Origin: Ehrlichia chaffeensis str. Arkansas | GTDB lineage: Bacteria > Pseudomonadota > Alphaproteobacteria > Rickettsiales > Anaplasmataceae | NCBI RefSeq assembly: GCF_000013145.1 | Contig: NC_007799.1 | Coordinates: 620,001 to 684,000, forward strand | Length of the DNA: 64,000 bases | Direction: 5' to 3' | Part shown: piece after piece, positions 1-10,736 of the stretch | How the letters are laid out: the number at the start of each line of letters is the position of its first letter | How positions within the stretch are numbered: position 1 is the stretch's first letter | Position numbers and translations under genes: made by a program | Notes under the pieces: generated by a model | Told to the model about the DNA's origin: nothing | Database searches by the model: none | The model's input: only the letters and a program-made list of their open reading frames with translations

Positions 1-78
1 AGCATAGAAAGTATAAAAATTTCCTTGTGATACACTATTTTTTAATCTAAGCTAGCTGCATATCAAATAAAATTAAAA

Positions 79-130
79 AGATAAATGGGAAAAAATTGCT
101 AACACACTTAGCATTTTTTCCCATTTATCT
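79..130. repeat. Long imperfect hairpin (inverted repeat)
   Basis: A left arm at 79-101 and a right arm at 109-130 are reverse complements over about 22 bp with one bulged base, separated by a 7-base loop. The arms contain ATAAATGGGAAAAAAT and its complement. No T-run follows on either strand, so it is not a classic intrinsic terminator. It could be a transcript-end hairpin, a small inverted-repeat element or a recombination scar. The pairing is read directly from the sequence; the function is unknown. Confidence 0.7.
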
Positions 131-412
131 ATTGTTTTGATATTTTCAGGAGTTGTTGAACATGCTATAAATGATCTATTACCTGCTAGTAGTCAGCAGC
201 AATAGGTTCAATATAATAATTTACTATCTTATAGTGCTGGTTTTTCACTAAAATATAATAATAATATTGCTTTTATAGGATCGTATAGCAATCTTGGTAA
301 TTTTGGTAAAAAGGAAATTTCTGTACAATCTAATCACTATAAAATAATTGATAGTGAATTTTATGATTTAGGTTTAAAGAATTATTCAAGTAGAATCATA
401 GATAAAAATTAA
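80..412 (+). pseudogene. Possible decayed coding fragment
   Basis: One plus-strand frame stays open from about 77 to a TAG at 203-205 and then continues open to a TAA at 410-412. The part after the TAG reads like protein: it contains AGFSLKYNNN and IGSYSNLGNFG, a beta-strand-like alternating pattern. There is no start codon with a Shine-Dalgarno sequence, and the frame runs through the hairpin at 79-130. I see no recognisable family. It may be the remnant of a surface or secreted protein, or chance openness in AT-rich DNA. Confidence 0.3.
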
Positions 413-624
413 CAAGAAAGTATATCACAAAATTTTTAGATTTCTATAACCTAAAAAACATAAATTATAACAATGTTTTTAAACAGCAAAAAACACCATT
501 CCAAACTTACAAAAACATAATACCTATGTTTGTTTATACTAAGAAACTTAATTTTAGTTTTTTTCATCAAGAAGAAAACTAGTATATATGCAAGAACTAG
601 AAATATACTCGAATAAAAATATAA

Positions 625-1170
625 TTAATCTGATACTACAGCTTCTTTTTTTTGTATTTCCATCAATATATCCTTTACCTTATCAGGAGTTAATTTCTCA
701 TAATAATCATCATTGATCTGCATAACAGGAGCATTAACACAAGCCCCTAAACACTCTACTTCTTTCAAAGTGAATAAATTATCACTCGTTGTTTCTCCAA
801 CACATATATTAAGCAATTCCTTACACGATTTTAAAATATCATCACTACCACACAACCAACAAGGAGTTGTCCTACACACTTGTATTAAATATTTACCAGT
901 AGGAGATAAATTATACATAGAATAAAATTTTGCTACCTCATATACATGTATTAGCCGCATACCCAAAAAATCTGCTATATAATTCATAGCAGACAATGGA
1001 ATAAATCCACCACACTGCTTCTGAGCAATATGCAATAAATCCATTACAGCACTCGATTTTCTATCATGAGGATACTTACTAATTGTATCATTTGCTTGTT
1101 TTAAGTTATCCTTATTAAATTTAAATGTTTCAGTATAATGTTCATTACTATTTTTCTGTATATTAGACAT
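625..1170 (-). CDS. nuoE: NADH-quinone oxidoreductase subunit E (24 kDa)
   Basis: This is the peripheral-arm [2Fe-2S] subunit of respiratory complex I, which works beside NuoF in taking electrons from NADH. The thioredoxin-like domain fills most of the 181 residues. The four cluster cysteines are visible as CRTTPCWLC and CLGAC, the usual pattern in which the first two are separated by four residues and the last two by three. The ATG start at 1170 lies just 6 bases after the nuoD stop, so the two are co-transcribed. nuoF, its normal partner, is not in the window, which fits the scattered nuo clusters of Anaplasmataceae. Confidence 0.95.
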   Translation of the reverse strand: MSNIQKNSNEHYTETFKFNKDNLKQANDTISKYPHDRKSSAVMDLLHIAQKQCGGFIPLSAMNYIADFLGMRLIHVYEVAKFYSMYNLSPTGKYLIQVCRTTPCWLCGSDDILKSCKELLNICVGETTSDNLFTLKEVECLGACVNAPVMQINDDYYEKLTPDKVKDILMEIQKKEAVVSD

Positions 1171-1176
1171 TACTCA

Positions 1177-2358
1177 TTACCTATCTATTTCTCCAAATAC
1201 TATATCTAAAGACCCAATTATGGCTGTTAAATCAGCTAACATATGACCTTTTGCCATCATATCTATAGCTTGCAAATGAGCAAATCCAGGAGCTCTAATC
1301 CTACACCTATATGGTTTATTTGTTCCATCAGATACTATGTATACACCAAATTCACCTTTTGGAGCTTCAACAGCCATATAAGTTTCTCCTATTGGAACAC
1401 TATAACCCTCTGAATATAATTTAAAATGATGTATTAACGCTTCCATAGATTCTTTCATTTCCGACCTTTTTGGTGGAGCAATTTTTCTATCATCTGTTTT
1501 TATTGGACCATTTGGAAGACGATTCAAGCATTGTTCAAGCAACTTAATTGATTGCCTAATCTCTGCCATCCTTACTAGATAACGATCATAACAATCTCCT
1601 TTTTTTCCAATAGGAATTTCAAATTCTAAATCTTCATATATTTCATAAGGTTGACTTTTACGTAAATCCCAAGGAATACCACAAGCCCTTAACATTGGAC
1701 CAGAAAAACCCCAATCTAATGCCTGTTCTTTTGATACAATACCAATATCAACATTACGTTGTTTCCAAATCCTATTTTCAGTTAACAACTCATCTACATC
1801 ATCTATAAACTTAGGGAAAGTTTTAATAAATTTAAATATATCATCAATCAAATCATCTGGAACATCAGCTGCTACACCTCCAGGACGAATATAAGCAGAA
1901 TGAAACCTCGCACCTGATGCTCTTTCATAAAAACCTAAAATCTTCTCTCTTTCTTCAAACATCCATAGTAAAGGTGTCATAGCACCTATATCTAGCGCTT
2001 GGCTTGATATATTTAACAAATGATTCAATATTCTAGTTAACTCACAAAAAATAACACGTAAATATTTAGCTCTAATTGGTATTTCACATTTTAATAACTT
2101 CTCCACACATAAAGAATAAGCATGCTCTTGACACATTGGAGATACATAATCAAGACGGTCAAAATATGGTAAAGCTTGTAAATATGTTTTATATTCTATT
2201 AATTTTTCTGTTCCTCTATGCAATAACCCAATATGTGGATCTATCCTTTCTATAACTTCACCACCCATTTCTAAAACCAAACGCATTACACCATGAGCTG
2301 CGGGATGTTGAGGACCAAAATTTAAAGTCATTGGTGTAATTTTGACTCGATCAGACAT
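1177..2358 (-). CDS. nuoD: NADH-quinone oxidoreductase subunit D (49 kDa)
   Basis: This complex I subunit lines the quinone-binding cavity and is related to the large subunit of NiFe hydrogenases. The N terminus has [13 protein letters not shown], the family signature, and [13 protein letters not shown] and [13 protein letters not shown] follow as expected. The open frame extends upstream to 2436, but those extra 26 residues are hydrophobic and unlike the family, so I place the start at the ATG at 2356-2358 ([10 protein letters not shown]). That gives about 393 residues, a normal length. nuoE follows after 6 bases. A 203-bp gap separates nuoD from nuoH upstream. Confidence 0.95.
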   Translation of the reverse strand: MSDRVKITPMTLNFGPQHPAAHGVMRLVLEMGGEVIERIDPHIGLLHRGTEKLIEYKTYLQALPYFDRLDYVSPMCQEHAYSLCVEKLLKCEIPIRAKYLRVIFCELTRILNHLLNISSQALDIGAMTPLLWMFEEREKILGFYERASGARFHSAYIRPGGVAADVPDDLIDDIFKFIKTFPKFIDDVDELLTENRIWKQRNVDIGIVSKEQALDWGFSGPMLRACGIPWDLRKSQPYEIYEDLEFEIPIGKKGDCYDRYLVRMAEIRQSIKLLEQCLNRLPNGPIKTDDRKIAPPKRSEMKESMEALIHHFKLYSEGYSVPIGETYMAVEAPKGEFGVYIVSDGTNKPYRCRIRAPGFAHLQAIDMMAKGHMLADLTAIIGSLDIVFGEIDR

Positions 2359-2561
2359 TACCAAATTACCAAGAATATAACTATAAATTATGTAAGTACA
2401 TATATCACATGTCAAGAACAAGCTTCTATATAGCATAAAGAGAAATTCTTATTTAACAGATATAAACACGACACTTATAACAAAATGTATTAATAAAAAA
2501 CTACCTTAGTATGAAAAAATAAATGAAGTAAACACATTAAAATATCATCTTCCAATAAAGT

Positions 2562-3665
2562 CTATTTATGCATAGCATGTGATACATATTGCTTATTATT
2601 ACTAGGCAATGAATCTGTATATACTAGAATACTCGAAACTAATACTACCCATAGCAAAGATATAGGTAAAAATACTTTCCATCCTAACCCCATTAGCTGA
2701 TCATAACGGTACCTAGGGATAGTAGCACGAATCCATATAAAGCAAAATAACAATGCTACCACTTTCAATACAAACCATACAATCCCAGGAATTATATATA
2801 AGAAGCCAATATTTAAAGGTGGATACCACCCACCAAAGAAAAATATTACTGCCATTGCATTAATTAATATCATATTTGCATATTCTCCTAAAAAAAACAA
2901 TGCAAATGGCATAGATGAGTATTCAACATTATATCCAGATACTAACTCTGATTCTGCTTCTGGTAGATCGAAAGGATGTCTATTAGTCTCAGCTAAAGCT
3001 GAAATAAAAAAAATACATGCCATTGGCAATAATAATAAATCTATCCAGTAAGGCATATTATGCCGTGCTACAACTATCTCACCTAATTTTAATGATCCAG
3101 TTGCTAATAACACTGTAACTATAGTTAAACCTATAGATACTTCATATGATATCATTTGTGATGCAGACCTAATTGCACCTAAAAAAGCATAATTTGAGTT
3201 ACTTGACCATCCAGCTATTATAATTCCATAAACTCCAAGAGAAGAAATAGCTAAAATATATAGTACACCAATATTTATATTTGCAATAGCATTAGGTATT
3301 ATCACTTCATATCCATCATTAACAATTACATCAGCTCCAAATGGAATGACAGCCCACCCTAACAAAGCTAAAGTAAAAGTAATAATCGGAGCAATCAAAA
3401 AACATATTTTATTTGATTTAAAAGGAATAATATGTTCCTTAATAATAAGCTTTACAGCGTCAGCAAAAGGTTGCAATAAACCAAATGGTCCAACAACATT
3501 AGGACCTTGCCTCAACTGTATTGCCGCAATAACCTTACGCTCCATGTACACTAAATAAGCAACAGATATCATAACCGATATTATCACTGCAATTATTTTT
3601 ATAAATAATGCAGCTCCACTACCTATGTAACTTAAAAAATCCAAAAAAATATTATAATAACTCAT
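2562..3665 (-). CDS. nuoH: NADH-quinone oxidoreductase subunit H
   Basis: This integral membrane subunit joins the peripheral and membrane arms of complex I and forms part of the quinone chamber. About eight hydrophobic helices are evident. Family motifs include [20 protein letters not shown] near residue 43 and [20 protein letters not shown] in the central loop, with conserved acidic residues. The open frame can begin at a GTG at 3671, but the ATG at 3665 has a good Shine-Dalgarno (AGGTGAG) directly upstream, and that GTG is part of the Shine-Dalgarno itself. It lies immediately after nuoG in the same operon. Confidence 0.95.
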   Translation of the reverse strand: MSYYNIFLDFLSYIGSGAALFIKIIAVIISVMISVAYLVYMERKVIAAIQLRQGPNVVGPFGLLQPFADAVKLIIKEHIIPFKSNKICFLIAPIITFTLALLGWAVIPFGADVIVNDGYEVIIPNAIANINIGVLYILAISSLGVYGIIIAGWSSNSNYAFLGAIRSASQMISYEVSIGLTIVTVLLATGSLKLGEIVVARHNMPYWIDLLLLPMACIFFISALAETNRHPFDLPEAESELVSGYNVEYSSMPFALFFLGEYANMILINAMAVIFFFGGWYPPLNIGFLYIIPGIVWFVLKVVALLFCFIWIRATIPRYRYDQLMGLGWKVFLPISLLWVVLVSSILVYTDSLPSNNKQYVSHAMHK

Positions 3666-3671
3666 ACTCAC

Positions 3672-5723
3672 CTAATCTTTATTTGCAAAAGCTTTTACAC
3701 AATTTGCCATTATAATAGATGCACGACTAATTGGATTTGCCATATAAAAATTAAAATCTTTATTAATAAATACACTATCCCTTTCTAAAATCATACTTCC
3801 ATCAATTGAAGCCCATTTATTAGAAATTAAGCTTCCAATATTTTCTTCACGAAATTGCTTTCCTAATGTTGACAATTTATTTCTAATGCAATTTAAACTT
3901 TCGTATTGCATATCCATTTTTAAATATTTTGATAATTCTTTAATAATTAACCAATCTTCTCTTGCAAGACCAGGAGGAGAAACAGCAATATTTGTTCTCT
4001 GTACTCTACCTTCAGTATTAACATAAGTCGCATTTTTTTCAGTATATGCTGCACCAGGTAATATCACATCTGCAACCTGTGCTCCCCTATCTCCATGATG
4101 TCCTTGATATATAATGAAAGAAGACTTAGAACGAGAAATTTCTACTTCATCTGCACCTAACAAATATAAAACCTCTATTTCACTAGAACCTATACCATTA
4201 ATTATATCAGACATTATATTAGTGTTAGAACTAGGAACAAACCCAATATCTAAAGCACCTACTCTAGCAGAAGCTTTATGCAAAACATTAAATCCATTCC
4301 AATCATCTCTTAACATACCAAATTTTGCTGCAATTTTAGTAGCTAATACAAATATAGAATGACCATTATCACCAACCAAAGCATCTTGTCCTATTATTAA
4401 CATAGGATTTTTTGCATATTTTAACAGTTCAGAAAAAGGTATTTTTTCATGTAGAATATCATCTAATACCAAACAACTATTCCCTAAATCTTCTACTTTA
4501 TAATTAAAATTATCATAGACACCTAAATTAGCAATCTTAAATCCTCCTCGTAAATACCTTTTACGCAATCTTGCATTAATTATAGGCGCTTCAAACCTTA
4601 TATTTGTGTTGATTAATAAACACAAATCCGCATTTTCTATATTAGATATACCAGTATTAAACAAATATAAAGCTCTGCTATTAGTAGGTACTACTGATCC
4701 ATCTTGCCTACATTCTATATTAGAACTCCCTAACCCATGCATTAGTTCCTTTAATAGCAACATAGATTCACAATCTGCTAAATCTCCAGCAATTGCCGCA
4801 ATTTTATCTCCAGAAACATTACTAATCCTTTTAGCAATTACATTAAATGCTTCTTCCCATGTTGCAGGTAATAACTGCCCATTCTTTCTCACATATGGTT
4901 TATCCAACCTCTGCAATTTTAAACCATCATACGAAAAACGTGTTTTATCTGATATCCATTCTTCATTTATACTTTCATTCAATCTAGGCAATATCCTCAT
5001 TACCTCTAGACCACGTGTATCAACCCTAATATTACTACATACAGCATCTAATACATCTATTGTTTCACAATGACGTAATTCCCAAGATCTAGCTTTAAAT
5101 GCATAAGGTTTTGAAGTTAATGCACCAACTGGACAAAGATCTATTATATTACCAGATAATTCTGAAGTAATACATTTAGAAATATACGTATCTATCTCCA
5201 TATTTTCACCACGGCCCATTGTACCTAATTCATAGCTACCAGCAACATCTGATAAAAATCTAACACATCTAGTACAATGTATACATCTAGTCATTGTATT
5301 TTCTATCAGTGGACCAAAATTCTTCTTCTTTACAGCTCGTTTCTCTTCCTTATATCTGCTTTTACCTCTACCATATAACATGGTTTGGTCTTGTAAATCA
5401 CATTCTCCACCTTGATCACAAATTGGACAATCTAAAGGATGATTAATTAATAAAAATTCCAGTACCCCTTCCCTAGCTTTTTTTATTTTGTCAGTATTAG
5501 TCTTTACTACCATACCCTCTGCAACAGGCATTGCACAAGAAGCTACAGGTTTAGGTGGACCACCAACAACTTCCACTAGACACATCCTGCAATTACCTGC
5601 TATAGCAAGCCTTTCATGATAACAAAACCTAGGTATCTGTACTCCAGCAACTTCACAAGCCTGCAGTACAGTCATTCCATCTTCGACTTCTATTTCTAAA
5701 GAATCTATAACTAGTTTAACCAC
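3672..5723 (-). CDS. nuoG: NADH-quinone oxidoreductase subunit G (75 kDa)
   Basis: The large iron-sulfur subunit of complex I carries electrons from NuoE/F toward NuoI. The N-terminal ferredoxin domain shows the [2Fe-2S] cysteines in CYHERLAIAGNCRMC. Next come HPLDCPICDQGGECDLQD and TRCIHCTRCVRF, which hold the [4Fe-4S] ligands. The rest is a molybdopterin-oxidoreductase-like fold without cofactor function. At 683 residues it matches alphaproteobacterial NuoG. The start is GTG (5721-5723) with AAGGA a few bases upstream; there is no nearby ATG. The upstream small gene ends 9 bases before it, suggesting one transcript. Confidence 0.95.
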   Translation of the reverse strand: MVKLVIDSLEIEVEDGMTVLQACEVAGVQIPRFCYHERLAIAGNCRMCLVEVVGGPPKPVASCAMPVAEGMVVKTNTDKIKKAREGVLEFLLINHPLDCPICDQGGECDLQDQTMLYGRGKSRYKEEKRAVKKKNFGPLIENTMTRCIHCTRCVRFLSDVAGSYELGTMGRGENMEIDTYISKCITSELSGNIIDLCPVGALTSKPYAFKARSWELRHCETIDVLDAVCSNIRVDTRGLEVMRILPRLNESINEEWISDKTRFSYDGLKLQRLDKPYVRKNGQLLPATWEEAFNVIAKRISNVSGDKIAAIAGDLADCESMLLLKELMHGLGSSNIECRQDGSVVPTNSRALYLFNTGISNIENADLCLLINTNIRFEAPIINARLRKRYLRGGFKIANLGVYDNFNYKVEDLGNSCLVLDDILHEKIPFSELLKYAKNPMLIIGQDALVGDNGHSIFVLATKIAAKFGMLRDDWNGFNVLHKASARVGALDIGFVPSSNTNIMSDIINGIGSSEIEVLYLLGADEVEISRSKSSFIIYQGHHGDRGAQVADVILPGAAYTEKNATYVNTEGRVQRTNIAVSPPGLAREDWLIIKELSKYLKMDMQYESLNCIRNKLSTLGKQFREENIGSLISNKWASIDGSMILERDSVFINKDFNFYMANPISRASIIMANCVKAFANKD

Positions 5724-5732
5724 GCACTATCC

Positions 5733-5951
5733 TTATATACTAGCCCATTCTATAGGATTACCTGTAGTATCTTGTACTAAATCACCATTATCATATTGAC
5801 CTGCAATAAAAATTTTACCTGCTTCTCTATTAATATATTTAACTGGCTTTACAGATTTACCATTATACATTTTTTGAGCTGTACCTTTTTTACGTTGCAA
5901 TGGATTATTCTTACTTGCTGTTTTTGCAACTTTAGCTCCTTTCTTAGCCAT
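5733..5951 (-). CDS. Small basic protein of unknown function
   Basis: This 72-residue protein begins with a lysine-rich tail (MAKKGAKVAKTASKNN), followed by YNGKSVKPVKYINREAGKIF and a short acidic C-terminal part ending in NPIEWASI. I do not recognise a named family. Its position 9 bases before nuoG on the same strand, behind gyrB, and its protein-like composition support a real gene. The lysine-rich N terminus could bind nucleic acid, but that is only a guess. Confidence 0.7.
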   Translation of the reverse strand: MAKKGAKVAKTASKNNPLQRKKGTAQKMYNGKSVKPVKYINREAGKIFIAGQYDNGDLVQDTTGNPIEWASI

Positions 5952-6142
5952 AATACCCCCATAGCCATAAAATCATGAAGTAATAGCACATTTTACCATT
6001 TAGGTTTTTAACGTCAATAAATTATATAGACAAAACTCTTAATGATTTGCTATTTTTACTTTAATTCTTTATCTTTACAAAAATATCTTTAATGGAGGTA
6101 ATTTATTAATAAAACATATTCAACAATATTTACTACTTGTTA

Positions 6143-8539
6143 TTACGCATCAATATTTTGTACATTTAAAGCATTATTATTAATAAAGTCACGTCTTGGT
6201 TCTACAAAATCACCCATAAGCACTGAAAATATTGAATCAGCAGCTTCACAATCAGCTATTTTAATTTTTAGGAGTGTCCTTGTTTCAGGATTTAATGTGG
6301 TATCCCACAATTGATCTGCATTCATTTCACCTAAACCTTTAAACCTCTGTAAGGTCATATCCTTTTTACCAAATTCAATAATATTATCTACTAAAGAAGT
6401 AGGTGAACTTATTTTTATATTATTGTCTTTAGTAGATAAAATAGGCATATTATAAAAAATATCCTCAATTCCATCACACATAGCAATAACATGCTTAATA
6501 TCTTCTGAATTCATCATTGCGCTATTAATATAATATTTATCAACCAGCCCATGAGATAATCTAAAAATACTTATCTCATCTTCTTTAGGTATTTCAACAC
6601 TCCATTCATATTCACAAAAAACTTTATTTAAATGATCAGATATTGCACCAGCAGAATCAAAATTATGCTTTCTAAAGAAAATAATCAATGATTCTAAAAC
6701 ATGCTGAGGAATTACCCTATCATAAGATTTTGTTATCTTACTAATATTCATACATTGATGTAAAACCTTAGATAAACTATTTCCTGAATAGCTTTCACCT
6801 GCATTAAGAGTGAGATCTTTTACTGCATTATTAATTATATAATCATGCAACATATCATCATTTTTTATATAAAATTCTTTCTTATGTTTTGTAACCTTAT
6901 AAAGTGGAGGCTGTGCAATATATAAATACCCTTTTTCTATCACTTCACGCATATAACGGAAAAAGAATGTTAACAATAAAGTTCTAATGTGTGACCCATC
7001 AACATCTGCATCTGTCATAATAATAACTTTATGATAACGCACTTTTTCAATATCAAAATTTTCAGTTCCAATATTACTACCTATTGCAGTAATTAATGAT
7101 GCTATTTCTGCTGATGATAATATACGATCTAAACTTGCACGTTCTACATTTAATATCTTTCCCTTCAAAGATAACACAGCTTGAGAACGTCTATCACGCC
7201 CTTGCTTTGCAGAACCACCTGCAGAATTACCCTCTACAATAAATAATTCAGATAACTCTGGAGACTTTTCCTGACAGTCTGCCAATTTACCTGGTAAAAT
7301 AGTAAAGTCAAAACCGTTCTTACTTTTTATCAAATCTCTTGCTCTACGAGCAGCTTCTCTCCCTTTAGCAGATCTAATTATTCTTTCTATAATGCTAGTA
7401 GCCAACTTAGGATTAGTTTCAAAAATATTTGTAAGCTTTTCATACACTATATTTTCTACAGCTGTCCTTGCTTCAGAACTTACCAATTTATCTTTAGTCT
7501 GAGATGAAAATTTAGGATCAGGCAATTTTATTGCCAATACACAAGTTAAACCTTCCCTTACATCTTCTCCTAAAATATTTACTTTTGCCTTTTTTAAGAA
7601 ACCCTCATTTGTTGCATAATTATTAATACAACGTGTCATAGCTGATCTGAACCCTGCAAGATGAGTACCACCATCCTTCTGCCTAATATTATTTGTAAAG
7701 CATAACATATTCTCATAGTAAGAATCATTCCAATGCATTGAGAGTTCTAAGCTAATCCCATGTTCAAGCACAATTCCCTCTATATGAACAACTTTGGTTA
7801 CAGCAGTTTTATTGCGATCAAGATATTTTACAAAAGCAGCAGTTCCTCTATCCTCTATATCATTAACTTTAGAATTATCCTTCAAACCAAAAGATGAATT
7901 TAATATTTGAGCACCCCTTAAATCCTTTAGGTTCATATTAATATTTGAATTAAGGAAGGACAGCTCTCTAATACGATTCTCTAACGTTGAATAACTAAAA
8001 TTTATAGATGAAAAAATATTCTTAGATGGTAAAAAAGTAATTTTAGTACCCTTCTTAGTTGTATTCTCACCAACCACAGATAACGATTTCACAGTTATCC
8101 CATCTTCAAAACGCATAAAATACTCTTTACCATTACGCCATATGGTCAACTCTAACCAACTAGAAAGAGCATTCACAACTGATATACCAACACCATGAAG
8201 TCCACCTGAAACCTTATAACTATTGTGGTCAAATTTACCACCAGCATGTAGCTGTGTCATAATTACTTCAGCAGCTGACATGCCTTCGTCCTCATGCATA
8301 TCTACAGGTATACCTCTACCATTATCCACAACAGAAACAGACCCATCACTTTGAATTACAATATCTATTTTATTGCAAAATCCAGCAAGCGCTTCATCTA
8401 TAGAATTATCAATAACCTCATATACCATGTGGTGTAATCCAGATCCATCATCAGTATCACCAATATACATGCCTGGTCTTTTTCTAACCGCATCAAGTCC
8501 TTTTAAGACAGTAATCGAACTCGCATTATAATCATCCAT
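6143..8539 (-). CDS. gyrB: DNA gyrase subunit B
   Basis: This is the ATPase subunit of the type II topoisomerase that introduces negative supercoils. The GHKL ATPase domain starts at once with VRKRPGMYIGDTDDGSGLHH and has DNSIDEA and the lid glycines GGLHGVGISVVNAL. The TOPRIM domain has LFIVEGNSAGGSAKQGRDR and DADVDGSHIRTLLLTFFFR. The C-terminal end has QRFKGLGEMNADQLWDTTL. At 798 residues it is full length. It is separated from the plus-strand pyrB by a 347-bp divergent intergenic region. The 181-bp gap downstream leaves its link to the nuo operon uncertain. Confidence 0.98.
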   Translation of the reverse strand: MDDYNASSITVLKGLDAVRKRPGMYIGDTDDGSGLHHMVYEVIDNSIDEALAGFCNKIDIVIQSDGSVSVVDNGRGIPVDMHEDEGMSAAEVIMTQLHAGGKFDHNSYKVSGGLHGVGISVVNALSSWLELTIWRNGKEYFMRFEDGITVKSLSVVGENTTKKGTKITFLPSKNIFSSINFSYSTLENRIRELSFLNSNINMNLKDLRGAQILNSSFGLKDNSKVNDIEDRGTAAFVKYLDRNKTAVTKVVHIEGIVLEHGISLELSMHWNDSYYENMLCFTNNIRQKDGGTHLAGFRSAMTRCINNYATNEGFLKKAKVNILGEDVREGLTCVLAIKLPDPKFSSQTKDKLVSSEARTAVENIVYEKLTNIFETNPKLATSIIERIIRSAKGREAARRARDLIKSKNGFDFTILPGKLADCQEKSPELSELFIVEGNSAGGSAKQGRDRRSQAVLSLKGKILNVERASLDRILSSAEIASLITAIGSNIGTENFDIEKVRYHKVIIMTDADVDGSHIRTLLLTFFFRYMREVIEKGYLYIAQPPLYKVTKHKKEFYIKNDDMLHDYIINNAVKDLTLNAGESYSGNSLSKVLHQCMNISKITKSYDRVIPQHVLESLIIFFRKHNFDSAGAISDHLNKVFCEYEWSVEIPKEDEISIFRLSHGLVDKYYINSAMMNSEDIKHVIAMCDGIEDIFYNMPILSTKDNNIKISSPTSLVDNIIEFGKKDMTLQRFKGLGEMNADQLWDTTLNPETRTLLKIKIADCEAADSIFSVLMGDFVEPRRDFINNNALNVQNIDA

Positions 8540-8886
8540 AGCAACATTATAAGTTAATTAAGTTAATAGACATTATATCTGCAGAAAATTTTAGATAAAG
8601 TAAAAAAAGTCTTTATTTATAAGTTCAGTGCATTATTATCAAGCGTATAACTTGATATACAATGTGCATTAATTAATATTATTAATTAATACATAACGAT
8701 ATACCAGTAAATTTAGGTTATAAAAACTTAATTCTAACTACATTCTATAATCAAAGCTACCATGTAACCAGCCAATACATACTATTTTTATAAATAGAAT
8801 TCAGATTGTAAAAAAATTTCATTCAATGTTTAAATAATATGTATAATCTTAATTAATAACACTTTTACATATAAAATAGGAGTATA
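8540..8886. other. Divergent gyrB/pyrB intergenic region
   Basis: About 347 bases without a gene. It contains a near-palindrome of TTAATTAAT blocks around 8668-8691 and a plausible pyrB promoter near its right end. It must also hold the gyrB promoter. I see no open frame or RNA gene. Confidence 0.6.
8818..8847 (+). promoter_or_regulatory. Candidate pyrB promoter
   Basis: A perfect -10 hexamer TATAAT lies at 8842-8847, with a weak -35 (TTCATT, 8818-8823) 18 bases upstream. It is 39 bases before the pyrB start. The -10 is clear; in DNA this AT-rich such matches also occur by chance. Confidence 0.4.
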
Positions 8887-9786
8887 ATGAAGACACTATT
8901 AGAGGTAAGTAATCTAACATCTGATGACATAGAATCTATTTTTAACCTTACAATACAGTACTTTAATAATACAAACTTAAACCATAATATCCTAACTGGA
9001 AAAGTCATTGTTAACCTATTTTTTGAAAGCTCAACACGTACTTTATCTTCTTTTGAAATTGCAGAAAAATCACTAGGTGCACATTCTATTACTTTAAACA
9101 TTAACACATCATCTATAAATAAAGGAGAAAGCATTATAGACACTATTTCAAATATAGATGCAATGAATCCTGATTTAATTATCATAAGGTCGCAATACAG
9201 TCAATTTATCAAAAAAATATCAGAATATCTACCAAGCTGTTCTATAATAAATGCCGGAGATGGACATCATGAACACCCAACACAAGCATTAACAGATTAC
9301 TGTACTATACGTTACATAAAAAAAGATATTAATAATTTAAATATATCTATATGTGGAGATATATTACACAGTAGAGTCGCAAGATCAAATATAAGATTAT
9401 TATCCAGATATGGAGCTAATATATCTTTAGTTGCTCCCCCAACATTATCATGTAACTTAACAGGTATATCACATATATATCACAACTTAATTGAAGGAAT
9501 ACGCAATGCAGATGTCATCATGTTGCTAAGGCTACAAAAAGAACGCATTATTAATTGTGTTATTCCTTCAGAACAAGAATACTCTCACCTATATATGCTA
9601 AACCATGAAAAACTATTACATGCAAAAAAAGACGTCATAGTTATGCATCCAGGACCTACAAATAAAGGGATAGAAATCTCCAATAACGTGGCAGAAAAAA
9701 ATTCTGTAATTCTATTACAAGTAAAAATGGGTGTTGCAGCACGTAAAGCTATATTACATTATTTACTGTACAATAAGTCAATATAA
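8887..9786 (+). CDS. pyrB: Aspartate carbamoyltransferase catalytic subunit
   Basis: It condenses carbamoyl phosphate with aspartate, the committed step of pyrimidine synthesis. The carbamoyl phosphate loop is seen as [13 protein letters not shown] near residue 42, followed by [10 protein letters not shown], the [14 protein letters not shown] segment and the C-terminal MHPGPTNKG aspartate-binding motif. At 299 residues it is a normal catalytic chain. An AGGAG Shine-Dalgarno lies just upstream of the ATG. truA starts 9 bases after the stop and is probably co-transcribed. No pyrI regulatory chain is present, as in most alphaproteobacteria. Confidence 0.97.
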   Translation: MKTLLEVSNLTSDDIESIFNLTIQYFNNTNLNHNILTGKVIVNLFFESSTRTLSSFEIAEKSLGAHSITLNINTSSINKGESIIDTISNIDAMNPDLIIIRSQYSQFIKKISEYLPSCSIINAGDGHHEHPTQALTDYCTIRYIKKDINNLNISICGDILHSRVARSNIRLLSRYGANISLVAPPTLSCNLTGISHIYHNLIEGIRNADVIMLLRLQKERIINCVIPSEQEYSHLYMLNHEKLLHAKKDVIVMHPGPTNKGIEISNNVAEKNSVILLQVKMGVAARKAILHYLLYNKSI

Positions 9787-9794
9787 CATCAATA

Positions 9795-10532
9795 ATGCGA
9801 TATAAAATTACTATAGAATATAATGGATCTAATTTTATTGGATGGCAAAAACAAAAACACTCATCAAATTCCATTCAAGAAATTCTTGAAAATGCAATAC
9901 TCAAATTTTCACAACAACATACTACAGTATATGTTGCGGGAAGGACTGATGCTGGTGTACATGCTTTAGGTCAAGTAGCACATTTTGATTTAACAACAAA
10001 CCTTGACACATATGTAGTAAGAAATGCAATAAATTATCACTTAATACCTCATGCAATTGCCATATTAAGTGTAGAAAAAACAGATGATAAATTTCATGCA
10101 AGATTTTCAGCAAAAAAACGTCACTATTTATACAAAATAATAAATCGTTATTCACCATTAACAATAGATTATAATCGTGCGTGGCTTATACATAATCCTT
10201 TAAATATTGAAAATATGATACAAGCTATCGAATATATAAAAGGTAATCATGATTTCTCTAGTTTCAGAGCAAGGCATTGTCAATCCAAAAATCCAATAAA
10301 AACAATAGATGATTTAAAAATTATTCATAATAATCAATCTATTAACATTCATATTTCTGCTATATCATTTTTACATCATCAAGTACGTATTATTGTAGGT
10401 ACACTAGTTGAGTGTGGAAAAAATAATTTTTCACCAGAACATATAAAAAATATCTTAAAAGCAAAAAATAGATCTTATGCAGGTATGACAGCACCACCAT
10501 ACGGCTTATATTTTGTAAAAGTAGATTATTAA
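9795..10532 (+). CDS. truA: tRNA pseudouridine(38-40) synthase
   Basis: It isomerises uridines at positions 38-40 in the anticodon arm of tRNAs. The catalytic aspartate sits in VAGRTDAGVHALGQVAHF near residue 52. The second half has RHYLYKI, FLHHQVRIIVGTLVECG and the C-terminal APPYGLYFVKVDY, all typical of TruA. The length of 245 residues is normal. It follows pyrB by 8 bases. The 204 bp after it, up to the acpS fragment, show no gene. Confidence 0.97.
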   Translation: MRYKITIEYNGSNFIGWQKQKHSSNSIQEILENAILKFSQQHTTVYVAGRTDAGVHALGQVAHFDLTTNLDTYVVRNAINYHLIPHAIAILSVEKTDDKFHARFSAKKRHYLYKIINRYSPLTIDYNRAWLIHNPLNIENMIQAIEYIKGNHDFSSFRARHCQSKNPIKTIDDLKIIHNNQSINIHISAISFLHHQVRIIVGTLVECGKNNFSPEHIKNILKAKNRSYAGMTAPPYGLYFVKVDY

Positions 10533-10736
10533 AGTTTTATACAGTACAAAACGTACTTTCGATAAATAAAAATTCACTAATAATGCTTAAGTAAATAACA
10601 GTATAAATACATATGGTTAAACAGCATATCTAATGTAATACCAAAAATATTTTTATGAAATTTACTTATAGCTTTTACATAAAAAATAATAGGATAAATA
10701 CAAATATTTAAAATAAATACTTAATAAGATAGTATA

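Noticed and set aside
4606-5073. Plus-strand frame of 155 residues inside nuoG
   Set aside because: It is opposite a well-supported gene and shows no family features.
8865-9185. Minus-strand frame of 106 residues over the pyrB start
   Set aside because: It overlaps pyrB, which has clear motifs, and has no homology or ribosome-binding site.
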